64,000 nucleotides of DNA from contig JARYHS010008074.1 in the NCBI GenBank assembly GCA_031002005.1, forward strand, positions 344,000,932 to 344,064,931. The letters are read 5' to 3'. The DNA comes from Vandiemenella viatica (Eukaryota; Arthropoda; Insecta; Orthoptera; Morabidae). Below, piece by piece: positions 1-11,239 of this stretch; position 1 is the first letter of the stretch; every line of letters begins with the position of its first letter. The notes under the pieces are model-generated. The model had not been told where the DNA came from. It saw nothing but the letters and a program-made list of their open reading frames with translations, and made no database searches. The position numbers and the translations under genes were made by a program.

Positions 1-3000
1 GCCGAATTGGTTCATGTTTCTCAAGGCTTAGGCAAAAACTTACACTGTGCCTTATTTGAGACGTCCACTCCAAATGAATATTTTTCACTTAAGCTAAACA
101 AGTTGAAACTTTTCCATTCCGTGCTGATAAAAACAATGAAGTGATAGTCTGTTTGATGATACCAATCAGAAAGTGGACTTCTCTTACCGAGCATCCGGAT
201 TGACGGACCAAACCATTCCATTAAAACACATAAGAAGTTTGGACAACCAGGTTGATGCCAGAGAAGGAGAATCACTTGGCTACCGGACAAGCGGCTGGAG
301 TTGATAGGAGATGACAAGCAGCCCTCGATTCAGGACTTCACGCCAAAAGCAGGAGGTATCGTTAAGAAGGACATCATCGGTGTTTACACAACGTTCCCTT
401 CTAAGTATACAGACAGGCGACGATTCATGGTACCATTAAAGAGACATGGTATTGGCCTGCACAATCAAGGTGGTCGAGGTAGACACGCTTCATAAACGTT
501 CAGTTCTTTCAGCCTACGAAACATTTGGTAACATCGTCAAGTTATTACATTCAATGGTCCACATTTGTCTTAAGAGATCCATTCAAACAGCTGTGACAAA
601 AGATCTAATATTTGCATTAAACATTTAATTTTTACATTCAGTTAGAAATAACTAAGCCTTCTTAAGTACCTTATTTTAAAGTTTTGTAATAATACACAGT
701 GGTATATTCTATTTCTCTTTGCCAACTTCATACGTGTATTATTGTTTCAAAACCAAGTAATGACGTAAAAGTAAGTTGCTCACTCGAGAAATGAAACTGA
801 AACCTCTCTTACCATTCATCGAACAAACAACCAGAGTTAATACAGCTTCCCATAAAAATTTAACAAATAACACATTTTTCTAAAATCGATGCACCGCTTT
901 AAATTCATTTGACGTCGGAAGTAGTAAGTGATATAACGATACGTCTGAAATGGAAGTTACAAGCTGCAATTGGATATAAGGATGAACATTTTGCGAGAAC
1001 GTTTAATACCATTTACGTAAATAATCCTATTTTCTCATTTGCCTTTTATGTTAGCTTATGTCCTATTAGGTTTAAATCTTCTTGCTGCATACTGTCAATA
1101 ACCATTTTCTTAGTATGTATGCTCGCAATTGACACTATATTGATATCATAATTCCAGCATATTTTCAATACGAATATACCAAACTTCGCCTCAGTCTTTG
1201 ATCAACAAAATCTGCTGAAAATTTGACATGACTTGTCTTTCACATTTTTTTTCCCTCACAGCAATAAACACGTTCCATTTAGAGCCAAAAAACTGAAAAC
1301 CTGAAGAAAAAATCTCGCTAGTAGTAAAAGGTAAGTAACAGTAGAGCAGAATTCTAACTATGACTAGAAGTCATTAATTCAGTATGCAGTAGTCTAAATA
1401 CATAACTGCTACAACGCACATTAACTGTGCAGCTTAACACCAGAATAAGTCTTTATACTTGTTTCCAGTATGATGTAAACAACTACAATACAACTTTCGG
1501 TGTCAAGAAAGCGTGAAAGTAGTTCTCTCCATTAGATGAACACGAAATTCTGAGAATATACCTGAATTACAAACAGTATTATAAAGATCATTATTGAAAC
1601 GTGTGCAGAGAGTTGCAATTATTGAAATTCCGGCTTACTAAGTAAATGAATTTACGAACGCTTCATGACTTGGTTGAACAAGAGCAGTGAGACTGGCGTT
1701 GACAGGTTGCTAACAATTATGTAGACGGACATCTCGCGTGGTAAATTATTCGCAGTTCACATTATCGGTTCTCAGCATGTTGATTTGAAGTTGCCTCCAG
1801 CAGCTGTCTCACCACGGGACCCGCATTCTTCACTTCGACCTTTTCCTTCTCAGTCTCAATATCGCGTTTCACTAATCACATAAATTTTTAGAGTTTAACC
1901 GTCTCTTATTGGCTGTCTCCATTCAAAGCCATGATTTTAGAATTTTCAAATCGAGTAGCGTGTATCCTTGCCTATGGCGTCCTCACGCCTCTGGGATATG
2001 TGGGGTGTTCTCAGCTAAGTGATTCCGCAGAATTTTGAAGCTTGTTCTGCTCAGTCCCCTCACCCAACCTTATTTTACTGTCTCCAGCGGCTAACGGGCT
2101 ACTTCACGTAACCCCAGCGTTGCTTGGACGATACCTGCTGTTCCCTTAATATTCTTGTGCGCAATTGTAATAACTGATTTTATCAAAATTAATATTAAGG
2201 TACGTGGAGATGCACTCATATTAATTATTACTTTCCTTAAATAATAATTTTTTTTTTTTTTATTTTCACTAAGGATGTGAATCAAGGATCAATTTCAAAA
2301 CCTCAAGACCCAGTTCATTTAATTTTTTCCAGAGCGCTCTTTGAATTACCATTCGATCCAAAATATTTTAACACTCCAAGGAAAATGTAAAAAGATATTA
2401 TTTTTCTGGCGACAAAGTTTTAAGGAAACACATTACCAGGTGGATAAAAGAAAATCAGAACTAATTCCTGCTGTAGAATAAAACAATTAAGATTGCTGGT
2501 TGATGTTCTTTGAGTTTTATCTTCAAATCCACCGAGACGGACCATATGAATAATGAAAATTATTTAGTTATACTTCTATAAAAGAAGCAGTCAAGTCTTT
2601 TATCAAATGCAAATTAACTAACAACGTAAAAATTTGTATTAGGATCATAATTAAAAATACTTACTAGGTATTCGACTGATGTGCTGATGTGATGTTTTGT
2701 TATAATTTAGTCTCGTATCGTTCTCTCAATGTTATGAAGCGTTTTTGCCCTTCAGTCACTCATTACCAAAGATTATCGGCTGATTGTAGAGAAGTTTCTT
2801 CGTGTGTCGATTAAGCATTTTCGTTAGTCAGTTATTGTAAGCACAAGCTATATTTCGAGTCGATGAAGTGCGCGACAATAGGCGTTATAATTCCGAAAAG
2901 GAGATTTTGTTTATCCAACTTTTAAATTCAGTACTTGATCTGAACATACAGAAAAAATATCGATAAGTTTTATTGGAGTATAAACATCAGTGACTTAAAA

Positions 3001-4540
3001 TTTGGGCGTTCTTTGGACCAAACATGTCAAACGGTCGACGTAACTACAGTTTAATGACTTTTCACGATTAAATTAGCTTGCTGTAAATGAAATTTATGCT
3101 AAAATATAAACTTATATACAATATATTGGACGTCATATAACAATCGACACCAGTTAGATCTAACTCACGATTTGTTCGCAATTTCATAAACTTTTGTACA
3201 TATCGAAAAAAAATTCAATCTTTATTATTGATATTATCTGTCCACATTGTTCTAAAACGTGTAAAACATAGTTGAGCGTAATACTGCACTTACTGCATGA
3301 ATTTTAACCACTTTTAGAAAAAGCGAAAAAGTTTTCTGTTTGTTAAATTAATATGTTTCTGCCACAAAGAAAGGCTGATGCGTGTATCAGTGTGTACATG
3401 CGCAAAAAGAAACTTCTATGTATTCTACTGTATTTTTACTTTTTTTTCCATCTTCAGTGGAAAAACAATGATACTATATTGGATTTGTAAAGTAAATAGG
3501 AAATATGTCCAAATTATCATCGTAAACGAATGAAAATTATTAAAAATTTACAGCACACTTCCTTAGATTATAGAGTATTCCATCTAGCCTTAGATTGTAT
3601 TTAGAGCTTTTATAAGGAGAACATCTGGGTCAAGTTTACACTGAGATACATTAAAATATATTGTTGCGCTGGTGTAGTACAGTTGCGGGAGAATGATGAG
3701 ATTGTGATAATTTATGCAATGCGATGTAGAAATTCTTGATGTAAACAATGTCGTTATTTCACGAAATGTAATTTGCGATGTATTTCAGGTCTTTGGGTGT
3801 GTGTGAATAGTTTGGTTTTGTAGCTGCAATATTAGCTATGATCGTGGTTAGGTTAAAATGATGCCTAGACAAGAAAATATTCTTGTTACAGTATAAAGCA
3901 CGATGAATTTAGTTATTATTAGTAATAAGATGCTTTCAAGAGCACCATGTTAGTCACTACTGCGATGTAAATTACTCCCGAACATCTTGGACAATATTAT
4001 CTGATAACGGTTGTTACAGTCAGTTTTCGCTAGTAAATAGCTTCTAAGCCCAACAAAAATGAAGGGTTTTCTGGCTTATAACTAAAAAATAAAGCAACAA
4101 AAAATACATCGCTTATTTGCTGCAACAACGACATAACTAAAAAATCACGAATTTTTAAATAATAATACAGGGACAATTCTAACAATGCGATTTTTATCTT
4201 CATATGCATCTCCTGAAAAATTCTGATTTTTGAGTTATGACGTTGTTGCTGCTGCAGTCGTTAGCAAACTTCTAAGCCTGTCAGTAACGACAGTTTGAGC
4301 GCAAATTTGTAACTCGTAACTTAAATAATTTTTAAAAACTTAAATAACACATGCCCTCTGTTGTATAGCCAATTGTTAATATTTCTGCAAGCAAAAAACA
4401 ACAGCAATCAAAGAAAATGATCAAATCATCTACACTGAACGAATATAAACAAACAAATAGCAACTAAATAACAAGAAAAAGCAATTAAAAGAACTGATGC
4501 ATGTCTCACCGTTTTACAATGGCGACTCCTCTGGATGTAA
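1..4540. other. AT-rich non-coding DNA, no gene recognised
   Basis: The stretch is AT-rich. It has open frames of at most about 100 codons (for example 21-317 on the minus strand and 301-495 and 446-628 on the plus strand) that match no protein family I recognise. Positions 1-630 have a slightly more balanced composition and several short overlapping frames, which could be the remains of an old mobile element. Beyond 630 I see only non-repetitive intergenic-type sequence. Confidence 0.5.
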
Positions 4541-4544
4541 ATAC

Positions 4545-4705
4545 CCTGTCTGACGCCGTCACGTGATTATCAACATTGTGTGTATACGCAGAACGTTGCG
4601 GCGCATGCGTAATAATCGCGTAACGCTAACAAATTTTTACCTATAGCGGCCAAAAAAGGTTTCACTTCGATAAATAACTTTTCTGCTGTTCTACACAAAG
4701 TCCTA
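4545..4705 (+). repeat. Dispersed repeat, copy 1 (shared with 54.8 kb)
   Basis: This segment shares a recognisable run of blocks with 54790-54965: a GCGCATGCG-type core, then ACGCTAACAA, a short T-rich stretch, a GCGGCCA/CGCACCA block and GTTTCACTT. Both copies are in the same orientation. No coding sequence is visible, so this is probably one end of a non-autonomous element of unknown class. Confidence 0.45.
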
Positions 4706-6185
4706 TGTTGCAATTAATGATATTGCCTTCTAATGCAGTCTACTAGAGATTTATTAGTGACCGTAATAAATTGTTAATTGTTGAACTGGCTACAACTTCG
4801 GAGTGATAAACTAAGGTTAATAAACGAAGAATATTATTTGAATCTGACGGAAATAAAAGGTATCGATCTGAAAATTAATATAAGAATAGGAAAGCGTTTA
4901 CACACGCACAAACAAAAGATCGCCATTTACGGCCTTTCATATTACTACATGTAAATTCACTTCTGTACCTAACCACAAATGCATATCACGATCTTCTGCT
5001 CACGAAACACCATGAAAATAGATGATTCCTGGTGCGGATTCTCGTCGTCCTTATAATTTTTACGGGTACTCAACCATATCATTGTTTCTGACAAAGTTTG
5101 ATTTGAGTATTTGAATTAGGATCCGAATGTTCTGCCCTGAAACCACATAATTTTCTTTCTGCCACGATCAGAGTTTAATACTGGAATCAAGCGGGATACA
5201 GTAGCACTCGAAAATCTCACCAATTATTTAAATTTTATGTTAATTCTCACCTTGGTAAATCGTTCTCAAACGCTGCAGATAATTTGCTGACCAGCAACTC
5301 TAGATCTCCTGCAATCGATAATTTCTGAAGATGAAAAATTACTGACAATTAAGTAGACAAACCAAACGAACGCTTAGGCTTTTTGGGCGTGAATATACTC
5401 TTAAACTTAATGTGCACGGTAAATTTGAAACTTTGCCCAGTGTTTCAGTAATATTAAGAAAACTTAATTAGATTGTATTTCTCAAACAAGAGTTCTAAAA
5501 CTATAAATACATCGAAAAGCAATTGACACAGGATAAGAAGAAGCCAAAATTACATCGACCAATCGAGACAATGCTTACACGAAGAAAAATTAACTTTACA
5601 CTCTTGCCTTTTCGACAGCCTAGAATGTTTTTCTATGTATTAAAACAGTACGAGTTTATGAAGTCAAAGGCTGAATACTTTGGTGTGGTGAATAACGTCG
5701 AATCTGAAACTCTTGATCCCCTGCATTCAAAGTATAAACAACATATAATGTCTGTTTTCCTCGGATGGGTCCCAGAGTACCACGAGAAACCAACCACCTG
5801 TCATACAGGCATTCTGTGTGAAATTGTGAGGGTGGGAGGGAATTGGTCCCTACCCTTCATAAAAAATATTATTCTTTTTCTAGTTATTTACAACTCTATC
5901 TGGGGCCAGCGGTTAAATCAATCATAACTTACTGTTAAACAACACTATTTTCGGTATAGGTGGCTCTCTCTGCTGTTTCATCCAACATAACATCTTTTAC
6001 TCCAGCTGGTAAAAGGATCTGAATTTTATATGGTCTAAACTACTGTTTCCATCCTTGGCAGGAAGATGTTTCACTGGAAAAGGTTTAAGTCTTATTACCC
6101 TCCTCTCATTTAAACTATACCAAGTTTACAGTTTAACATAAGATTTTCTTTCACACATAGCTCATTTGATTTATTCTTTTGATTC
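4706..6185. other. AT-rich non-coding DNA
   Basis: No recognisable gene or repeat was found. A 134-codon plus-strand frame at 5523-5927 has no family signature, no splice-site context and no low-complexity explanation. I treat it as chance, with a small possibility that it is an element remnant. Confidence 0.4.
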
Positions 6186-6186
6186 C

Positions 6187-6388
6187 AGCTCGCCGGTATC
6201 GTGGCCATTAGAGGAAAAAGAGGCTGGAAGGGACATGCACGGGAAAGAATTTGGCCATGCATTTTTAAAGGAACCACCCCGACATTCGCCTGGAGTGATT
6301 TCGGGAAAAATCATGGAGAACCGACATTTGGATGGCTGGATGGGTGTTTGAACCCACATCCTCCAAATGCCAGGCCCAAGTTAGCGTG
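6187..6388 (-). mobile_element. tRNA-derived SINE (family A), diverged copy
   Basis: Read on the minus strand, the copy begins with a degraded tRNA-like head (an internal B-box-like GGGTTCAAACACC). It continues into the body seen in all family A copies (GTTTTCC..., ATCACTCCAGGCGAAT, then TTGGCC) and ends near a CTAATGACC-type tail. Many substitutions relative to the copies at 27.2, 53.8 and 58.1 kb suggest an old insertion. Confidence 0.7.
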
Positions 6389-7034
6389 GAATCCTTCAAT
6401 GTGGAAGTAACTGTTTTACACTGGTTAATGCGATATAGTTACGGTAGCCAAACAAATGCAAATAGTTTAACCACGATGCGACAGATTAATGTTGTAGAAA
6501 TAACGATAAGGAAATGGGGAAGGGGGAGGGGAGGGAGGTGCTTAGCAGCTATTCAAAGACGACGTCATTAGAGCCGGGAGACGATTGTGGGCCTAGAACT
6601 GGAAATAATTCGACCAAGGACCCTCAAAGGAATTGGATGGGAGTGATTTCAGGAAAGAATGGAAAGCAGAAATAAAACTAGTTGGCAATAATCAAGAACC
6701 GAAAGGATAAAGCACATATCTTACTATTCAATAATGTAACACCACAGAGAAAAGAAAAACCTTTTTACTTCAACAGAGAAGAATTGCACAGTGATGATAC
6801 AGCTTGTCTCATTTCCAAGAGACAATAAGTCTAAGATCTGCGTTTGTATCCCATAAAATACGAAGATCGTTTTTTTTTATAAGGAACAATTTCCTCAAAA
6901 TGATCTGATGTACAATTTTAAGGGTGCGTTGAGTAATGCATCTGTACATCTAAAAAGGAGTATACACCTGACAGACATACAGAATGTTAACTGTGTGCAG
7001 AACTAACACATTAGCGGTCTGCCTGCAGTGGAGA
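6389..7034 (-). other. Downstream flank / probable 3' UTR of the CHTF18-like gene
   Basis: This lies immediately 3' of the minus-strand stop codon at 7035-7037 and is presumably 3' untranslated sequence followed by intergenic DNA. No clear AATAAA on the minus strand was seen close to the stop. A short stretch near 6620-6670 weakly resembles the family A SINE body. Confidence 0.35.
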
Positions 7035-7135
7035 TCAGACGAGGTCCTGCATTTTGACGTGACGCCTCACCGCGTTGCTGAAGCCCTCCTTGAAATGGAA
7101 CCACACGTCGCTCTTCACAATCTCGTCCGACCGCA
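7035..7135 (-). CDS. CHTF18: Terminal coding exon of a CTF18/CHTF18-like clamp-loader subunit
   Basis: On the minus strand a pyrimidine-rich tract ending GTTTCAG precedes position 7135. The exon then reads, after two bases of a split codon, 32 codons and TGA: RSDEIVKSDVWFHFKEGF followed by SNAVRRHVKMQDLV. The FxEGFSNAVRR block just before the stop is, from memory, the conserved extreme C terminus of Ctf18/CHTF18. In the alternative clamp loader Ctf18-RFC this tail assembles with Dcc1 and Ctf8 and links the loader to DNA polymerase epsilon. Splice phase agrees with the exon at 21209-21266 (G | TG gives Val). GC-rich codon use stands out against the AT-rich flanks. The gene assignment rests on recalled motif similarity only. 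The alternative is another gene with a similar tail, but the DFFGR motif in the preceding exon argues against it. Confidence 0.75.
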
Positions 7136-7139
7136 CTGA

Positions 7140-8130
7140 AACACACACAAAACTACACTCGTAGGAATTTGCAAAAGAGCACACATTGTATTTTCTCTAA
7201 ACACAATGTCAATCGCTTCGAATTGTTGAATATAATTTGGTTCGAAGCGGAAACGTTATAGATAACCAGAGCTTCAATAGACATGTTACAACATATCTGC
7301 AATAACTAATATGAACAATGGAAAGAAAGGTTTTAAGTTCCATAAACAATGTCAGAAATTGTATGTGAGTTCACACTTCTGGCAGTAGGCCTACATTAGA
7401 CGATTCTCTGCGTACTACGCTGCCGCATAAGCAGAACTGCCACATATTTGTGTGTACAATTTTATCAGTCCGAAAAGCCGAACAGTAAAACTTACTTTCG
7501 GTCGCAGAAAGATACGGATAAAGAAAAAAACAATTAGTTCAGGAAATACTGCGAAAAAGAATTAAAAATGAGAATAAAGCTACAATAAAGATACGCACTG
7601 TAATGAGTTAACTTTTAGTCGGTAACGATAACAACAAAATCCATCCAAAGGATAATACCAAAAAAAATCAGGGAAAACAAGTTTAATTCGCGATAACTGT
7701 GATAAGCAGTTACTAGAATTATATTTCGCCAATGCGCTTCCGTTGCACATGTGAGAAGTTTAATGGATCCGTTGATTTTGCTCCAGTCCACAGTTGTTGG
7801 TAAAAGAGTTTTTAGCATCCGTATTCATCCAGACTTCAGCAAAAATCGTTCTAGAAGGCTTCCGATTTTTTTCCCCTCTGGTAAATCAGTCACTGAACAA
7901 ATCGGATAGCTGAACCTAGCGCCGCAATAGAACGTTCTAAAAATATTTCATGTCAGGTAAGTTGATATTCGCTGAAGAAAAACTCAAAAGGCGAAAGAAA
8001 AATTACATCGATATACTATATTACGAACATAAATATTAGCAGACGATGCCGTTATCAGGTGAATCATGCCGAAAAGAACAGGCAGATAAAGTAAATAAAA
8101 AAATCTGAAAATTGTTTTCGTCAGTCTAAC
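7140..8130. other. Intronic AT-rich sequence
   Basis: Nothing recognisable was seen. Short minus-strand frames at 7615-7818 and 7984-8187 have no family signature. Confidence 0.4.
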
Positions 8131-8198
8131 TGCCCGGGAACGCAATATACGCATCCAAGCTGGTGCCAGAGTGTACCGCTCGCCCACCAGGCTCGGAA
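8131..8198 (-). mobile_element. SINE head fragment (family A)
   Basis: The plus strand reads CCGCTCGCCCACCAGGCTCGG at its end. This matches, in inverse orientation, the tRNA-like first ~30 bases of the family A SINE seen at 53.98 and 58.24 kb (ACCGCTCACCCACCACGCTCGG type). Only the tRNA-like head remains. It stops a few bases before the PIF/Harbinger target site at 8203. Confidence 0.55.
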
Positions 8199-8205
8199 AG
8201 TGTTA

Positions 8206-8275
8206 GGCTGTGGTTACACTGCAAGCGAATTCGCGCGAACAATCCTTCGCGCGAAATAGCGCGATTTAGCGCGAA
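8206..8275 (+). repeat. Left terminal inverted repeat of the PIF/Harbinger element
   Basis: It pairs with 9250-9319. The first 20 bases differ from the other end at one position only (T versus C at base 10). Confidence 0.85.
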
Positions 8276-8495
8276 GGAGTGCAAGCGCATTCGCGCGAAC
8301 GTATTCGCCGGAAGAAGTGGTCACGCGATTCAAAGCGGTTTTTAGAAGCTAAGTAAAGTTGATCATATCATACTCGACTGGCGAAAATTCAAGAATATGG
8401 ATACTGAAGAAGAATTTTATTTTGCTGAAAACCCATTTTTGAAACTCTTTGCATCTGAAAAGAGGAAGAGGCAATTCTGGGTTAATTAAATATTC

Positions 8496-8813
8496 TTGAA
8501 TCACCATTTGAGAGAATATTTCAAACTTTTCGATGAATTAAAGAACCAGCCACTAAAGTTTTATGAATATTATCGTATGACTTATGACACATACTCATAT
8601 ATATTGAATGCAATAGAGGAAGAAATAACAAGGCAGTGTTACTTCAGAGAATGTATTTCACCATCTGAAAAACTGTCAAATTTTCAGAGGAAAAGTAATT
8701 CCAAAACGCGGGTGACTAATAGGTCTACCAATATGGTATATGATGTACGAGAAACTCTGAAAGTGTATTTTAATAGTGATGTTGGTGCCATACCACAACA
8801 GTATAATATTTAA
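8496..8813 (+). pseudogene. Harbinger transposase, N-terminus fused to C-terminus by internal deletion
   Basis: The 105-codon frame begins like Harbinger-type (DDE_Tnp_4 family) transposases, with a HHL...EL...P.KF..YYRMT..TY.YIL segment followed by RECISPSEKL (residues ~1-60). It then jumps straight to the family's usual C-terminal phrase NMVYDVRETLKVYFNSDVGA (residues ~80-100). The whole catalytic DDE core, normally a couple of hundred residues, is missing. The nearby in-frame sequence around 8398-8490 (MDTEEEFYFAENPFLKLFASEKRKRQFWV) looks like the true upstream coding part, separated by a stop. The product cannot catalyse transposition. Confidence 0.75.
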
Positions 8814-9249
8814 TGTGAGTTGTATTAATACTTTACTATGCATTTAGACAATGTACTGCATGTAACATTAAAAATAAGTTTACATAAAAATCGTTAACTT
8901 ATTTGCCAACATTTAATTCAGCTGCTATTTCTTCCCATAACGTCCTTGATTATTATGATTCTGATCCCACAATATTCTTCTTTCAAACACCAAACATATC
9001 ATTTTTTCGCAATCCATAATAATACGTAAAACAACTGAAATAACCAAAGGATGGATTCACGCGAAATAAAACCTTTTCCACCTATACGGAATCTACAGCA
9101 CTTGCCTCAGCCTACAATGGAATCGCTCCATTCGCGCGAAAAAAAACAAACCCGTTGAACTTCTAGCGACAACAAGCGATTCGCTAGTCCAATTCGCTTT
9201 TACTGTAACCGTCTGCCTTTGTTTGTATGTGTTTGTTTATAATAGCGAT

Positions 9250-9319
9250 TTCGCGCGAAATCGCGCTTTTTCGCGCGAAGGATTGTTCGCGTGAATTCGC
9301 TTGCAGTGTGACCACAGCC
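9250..9319 (-). repeat. Right terminal inverted repeat of the PIF/Harbinger element
   Basis: It is the inverse complement of 8206-8275 with about four mismatches in 70 bases, and TTA follows directly. Confidence 0.85.
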
Positions 9320-9322
9320 TTA

Positions 9323-10685
9323 CTCTACCTCTAGCGGATGGCGTCATACGTTTCAGTGCCAAACTCGTCCAAAAACATTCTTTGCACCGGTAAAGTATGG
9401 CTTCATAGTATCGACGTAGACCATAACACCTGGTTAATTACACTAGACCAAGCGTCCTAGAAGGAAGGAGTGTCCAGTGTACTACAATCAGAACATGCTG
9501 CTAAATGGTGGACCACTGCGAAATGCTGCAATGTAAAAAAAATGAAAATGTATTTCAGTGTAAACATTTCCAATTGTCAAATTTTATTACCACCATTTTA
9601 AATGCTCAAAACCATTTGCGGTTTGTTCCGCCTTCATGCATTTCGTTGTGTCCATTTTTTCTTGCGCTGGTCTATCTCCCTCGTTTACTGTTTTGGCTTG
9701 TAATTTAGCAGAACCTATATTGTTCTGGTGTGTTCCATAAACGTTACATGTTCCATCCATTTCTTCCTCTCACTGTTTCCTCTTTCAATTCTACCCTTAC
9801 TTCTTCATTTCTTTTCTTATTTAGTTTTTGTACCATCTTTTAACCACCGTCTATTTTGTAACAAGTAAAATGTGATTTGTGAGGACAACTTTGTCTCATT
9901 ATTCTGGTGTAAAGTACAAATTTTGGTGTCTTCTCATTTGTTAAAGTGTAATGGATCACCAAACAACTACCTCGTCGCCACATGTGAACTGATGTACATC
10001 TTTATGCCTGAAAAAGTTATTTGCTATTTTTAATTTAAGATATAAAAATCAATCAATAATTTTCCATTATAATTTATTACTTGCACCCCACGTGGTTCCA
10101 TTACAGCCTGAAACAGGATATTACTCGAGTCTATAGATCCTCTGCTATAACAATACATATACATTTTTGTTGGTGGCATTCAGGGCTTTTTACAGTTTAT
10201 CGTAGAAATCCTATGAGTCTTCCCATCGTCGTAAATAATGTCAAATAGCTTCTGTCTATTTAGATTCTGAGCTTCACTATACGACCTATAATCCATTTTG
10301 TAAATTATAGTTTCTGATTTCCACTGCTTCCTAATCATTATAGCTACTGTTGATTTTTATTCTTTGTGATACACCACTAGAAACCATGTTATAATCGTCC
10401 AACTCTATGTTACCGTTCAATTTATTCTTAGTTTTTTTTTTTTTACTTCAGCCATATATATCTTCAAATCTTCCAGTTCTTTCTGTTATTCTATTTATTA
10501 CTTACGTCTTGGGCGTTCCATACTGCTACCTTTATTTCCTGCCCTGCTCCGAAATTCTTAGTTTTTCTCCTAACTTTTTCCGTTATATGAATATTCGTCC
10601 GTAGAAAGATGATTTCCCCATTACGGGTTACCAGTTAATATCTAGGTAAGTCAAGTGGCGAGGCTGCCTGTTTTTTTCTGTAGGT
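9323..10685. other. Intronic AT-rich sequence
   Basis: Pyrimidine-rich stretches (for example 10400-10600) give short open frames without recognisable similarity. No RNA gene or repeat boundary was detected. Confidence 0.4.
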
Positions 10686-10689
10686 TTTG

Positions 10690-11235
10690 TCTCCCGTATA
10701 GGCAATGTTTCAGTTTCAAAGTACCGGGGATTTGAGTTTCAACATCCCGGTGGTGTAGTTTGGGATCCACATTTTGGGTATCAAATACAGGAGTTGGAGG
10801 GCAGCCATGTTTGTCTTTGGAAATTACCGCAGAACACAATCGGTAACTAATATGATAAAGGAGCTGGAGTGGGATTCATTGGAGGAAAGAAGGAGGGTGA
10901 AGAGAGTCATTGGACTGTACAAAGCATATAATGGTGATGAAGCTTGGAAATATATTGGTGGGAAAATTAAGAGGGGTGCTTGGAAGGGTAAGGTTGACCA
11001 TGACCACAAGCTGGCACTTGATTTCAGGCATAAGGGTGTGGGAAAAGTTTCTTTCGTAGGAAAGGGAGTGAGGGACTGGAATAAATTGCCAAGAGAATTG
11101 ATGAATATCTTACCGGAAACACTGAAAGAATTTAAAGGAAAAATTAGTAAAGGGCAAAAGTAGGTTGGAAGGGAAAAGGGAGGAGGTGCGGGAGATTGCC
11201 ACCGGAGCGGGCGCTCCATCGCAATTTTATCAATT
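10690..11235 (+). pseudogene. CR1/Jockey-group LINE, 3' fragment (end of reverse transcriptase ORF and 3' UTR)
   Basis: The frame at 10774-11163 (129 codons) contains the C-terminal segment typical of CR1/Jockey-group LINE ORF2 proteins: FGNYRRTQSVTNMIKELEWD, SLEERRRVKR, then VRDWNKLPRELM and TLKEFKGK. Upstream bases from ~10690 carry the preceding VWDPH part in another frame. The 3' UTR contains ATTGCCACCGGAGC and GCTCCATCGCAATT, a signature also seen at 49.80 and 54.26 kb. The catalytic domain is absent because of 5' truncation. Confidence 0.7.
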
Positions 11236-11239
11236 ATCT

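Larger units (their letters stand above)
8206..9319 (+). mobile_element. PIF/Harbinger transposon, internally deleted, TSD TTA
   Basis: The element is 1114 bp and is bounded by TTA target duplications at 8203-8205 and 9320-9322. Its ends begin GGCTGTGGT and form ~70-bp terminal inverted repeats with about four mismatches. They are rich in CGCG/GCGAA motifs that are repeated again subterminally (8278-8300 and near 9130-9205). TTA duplication and GGC...GCC ends fit the PIF/Harbinger superfamily. The interior encodes only the first and last parts of a Harbinger transposase (8496-8813), so it cannot move without help from a related full-length element. The near-identical TIRs suggest fairly recent activity. 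Confidence 0.85.

Noticed and set aside
5523..5927. 134-codon plus-strand open frame
   Set aside because: No family motif, no splice context, and unremarkable codon use; frames of this length are expected by chance in 64 kb.
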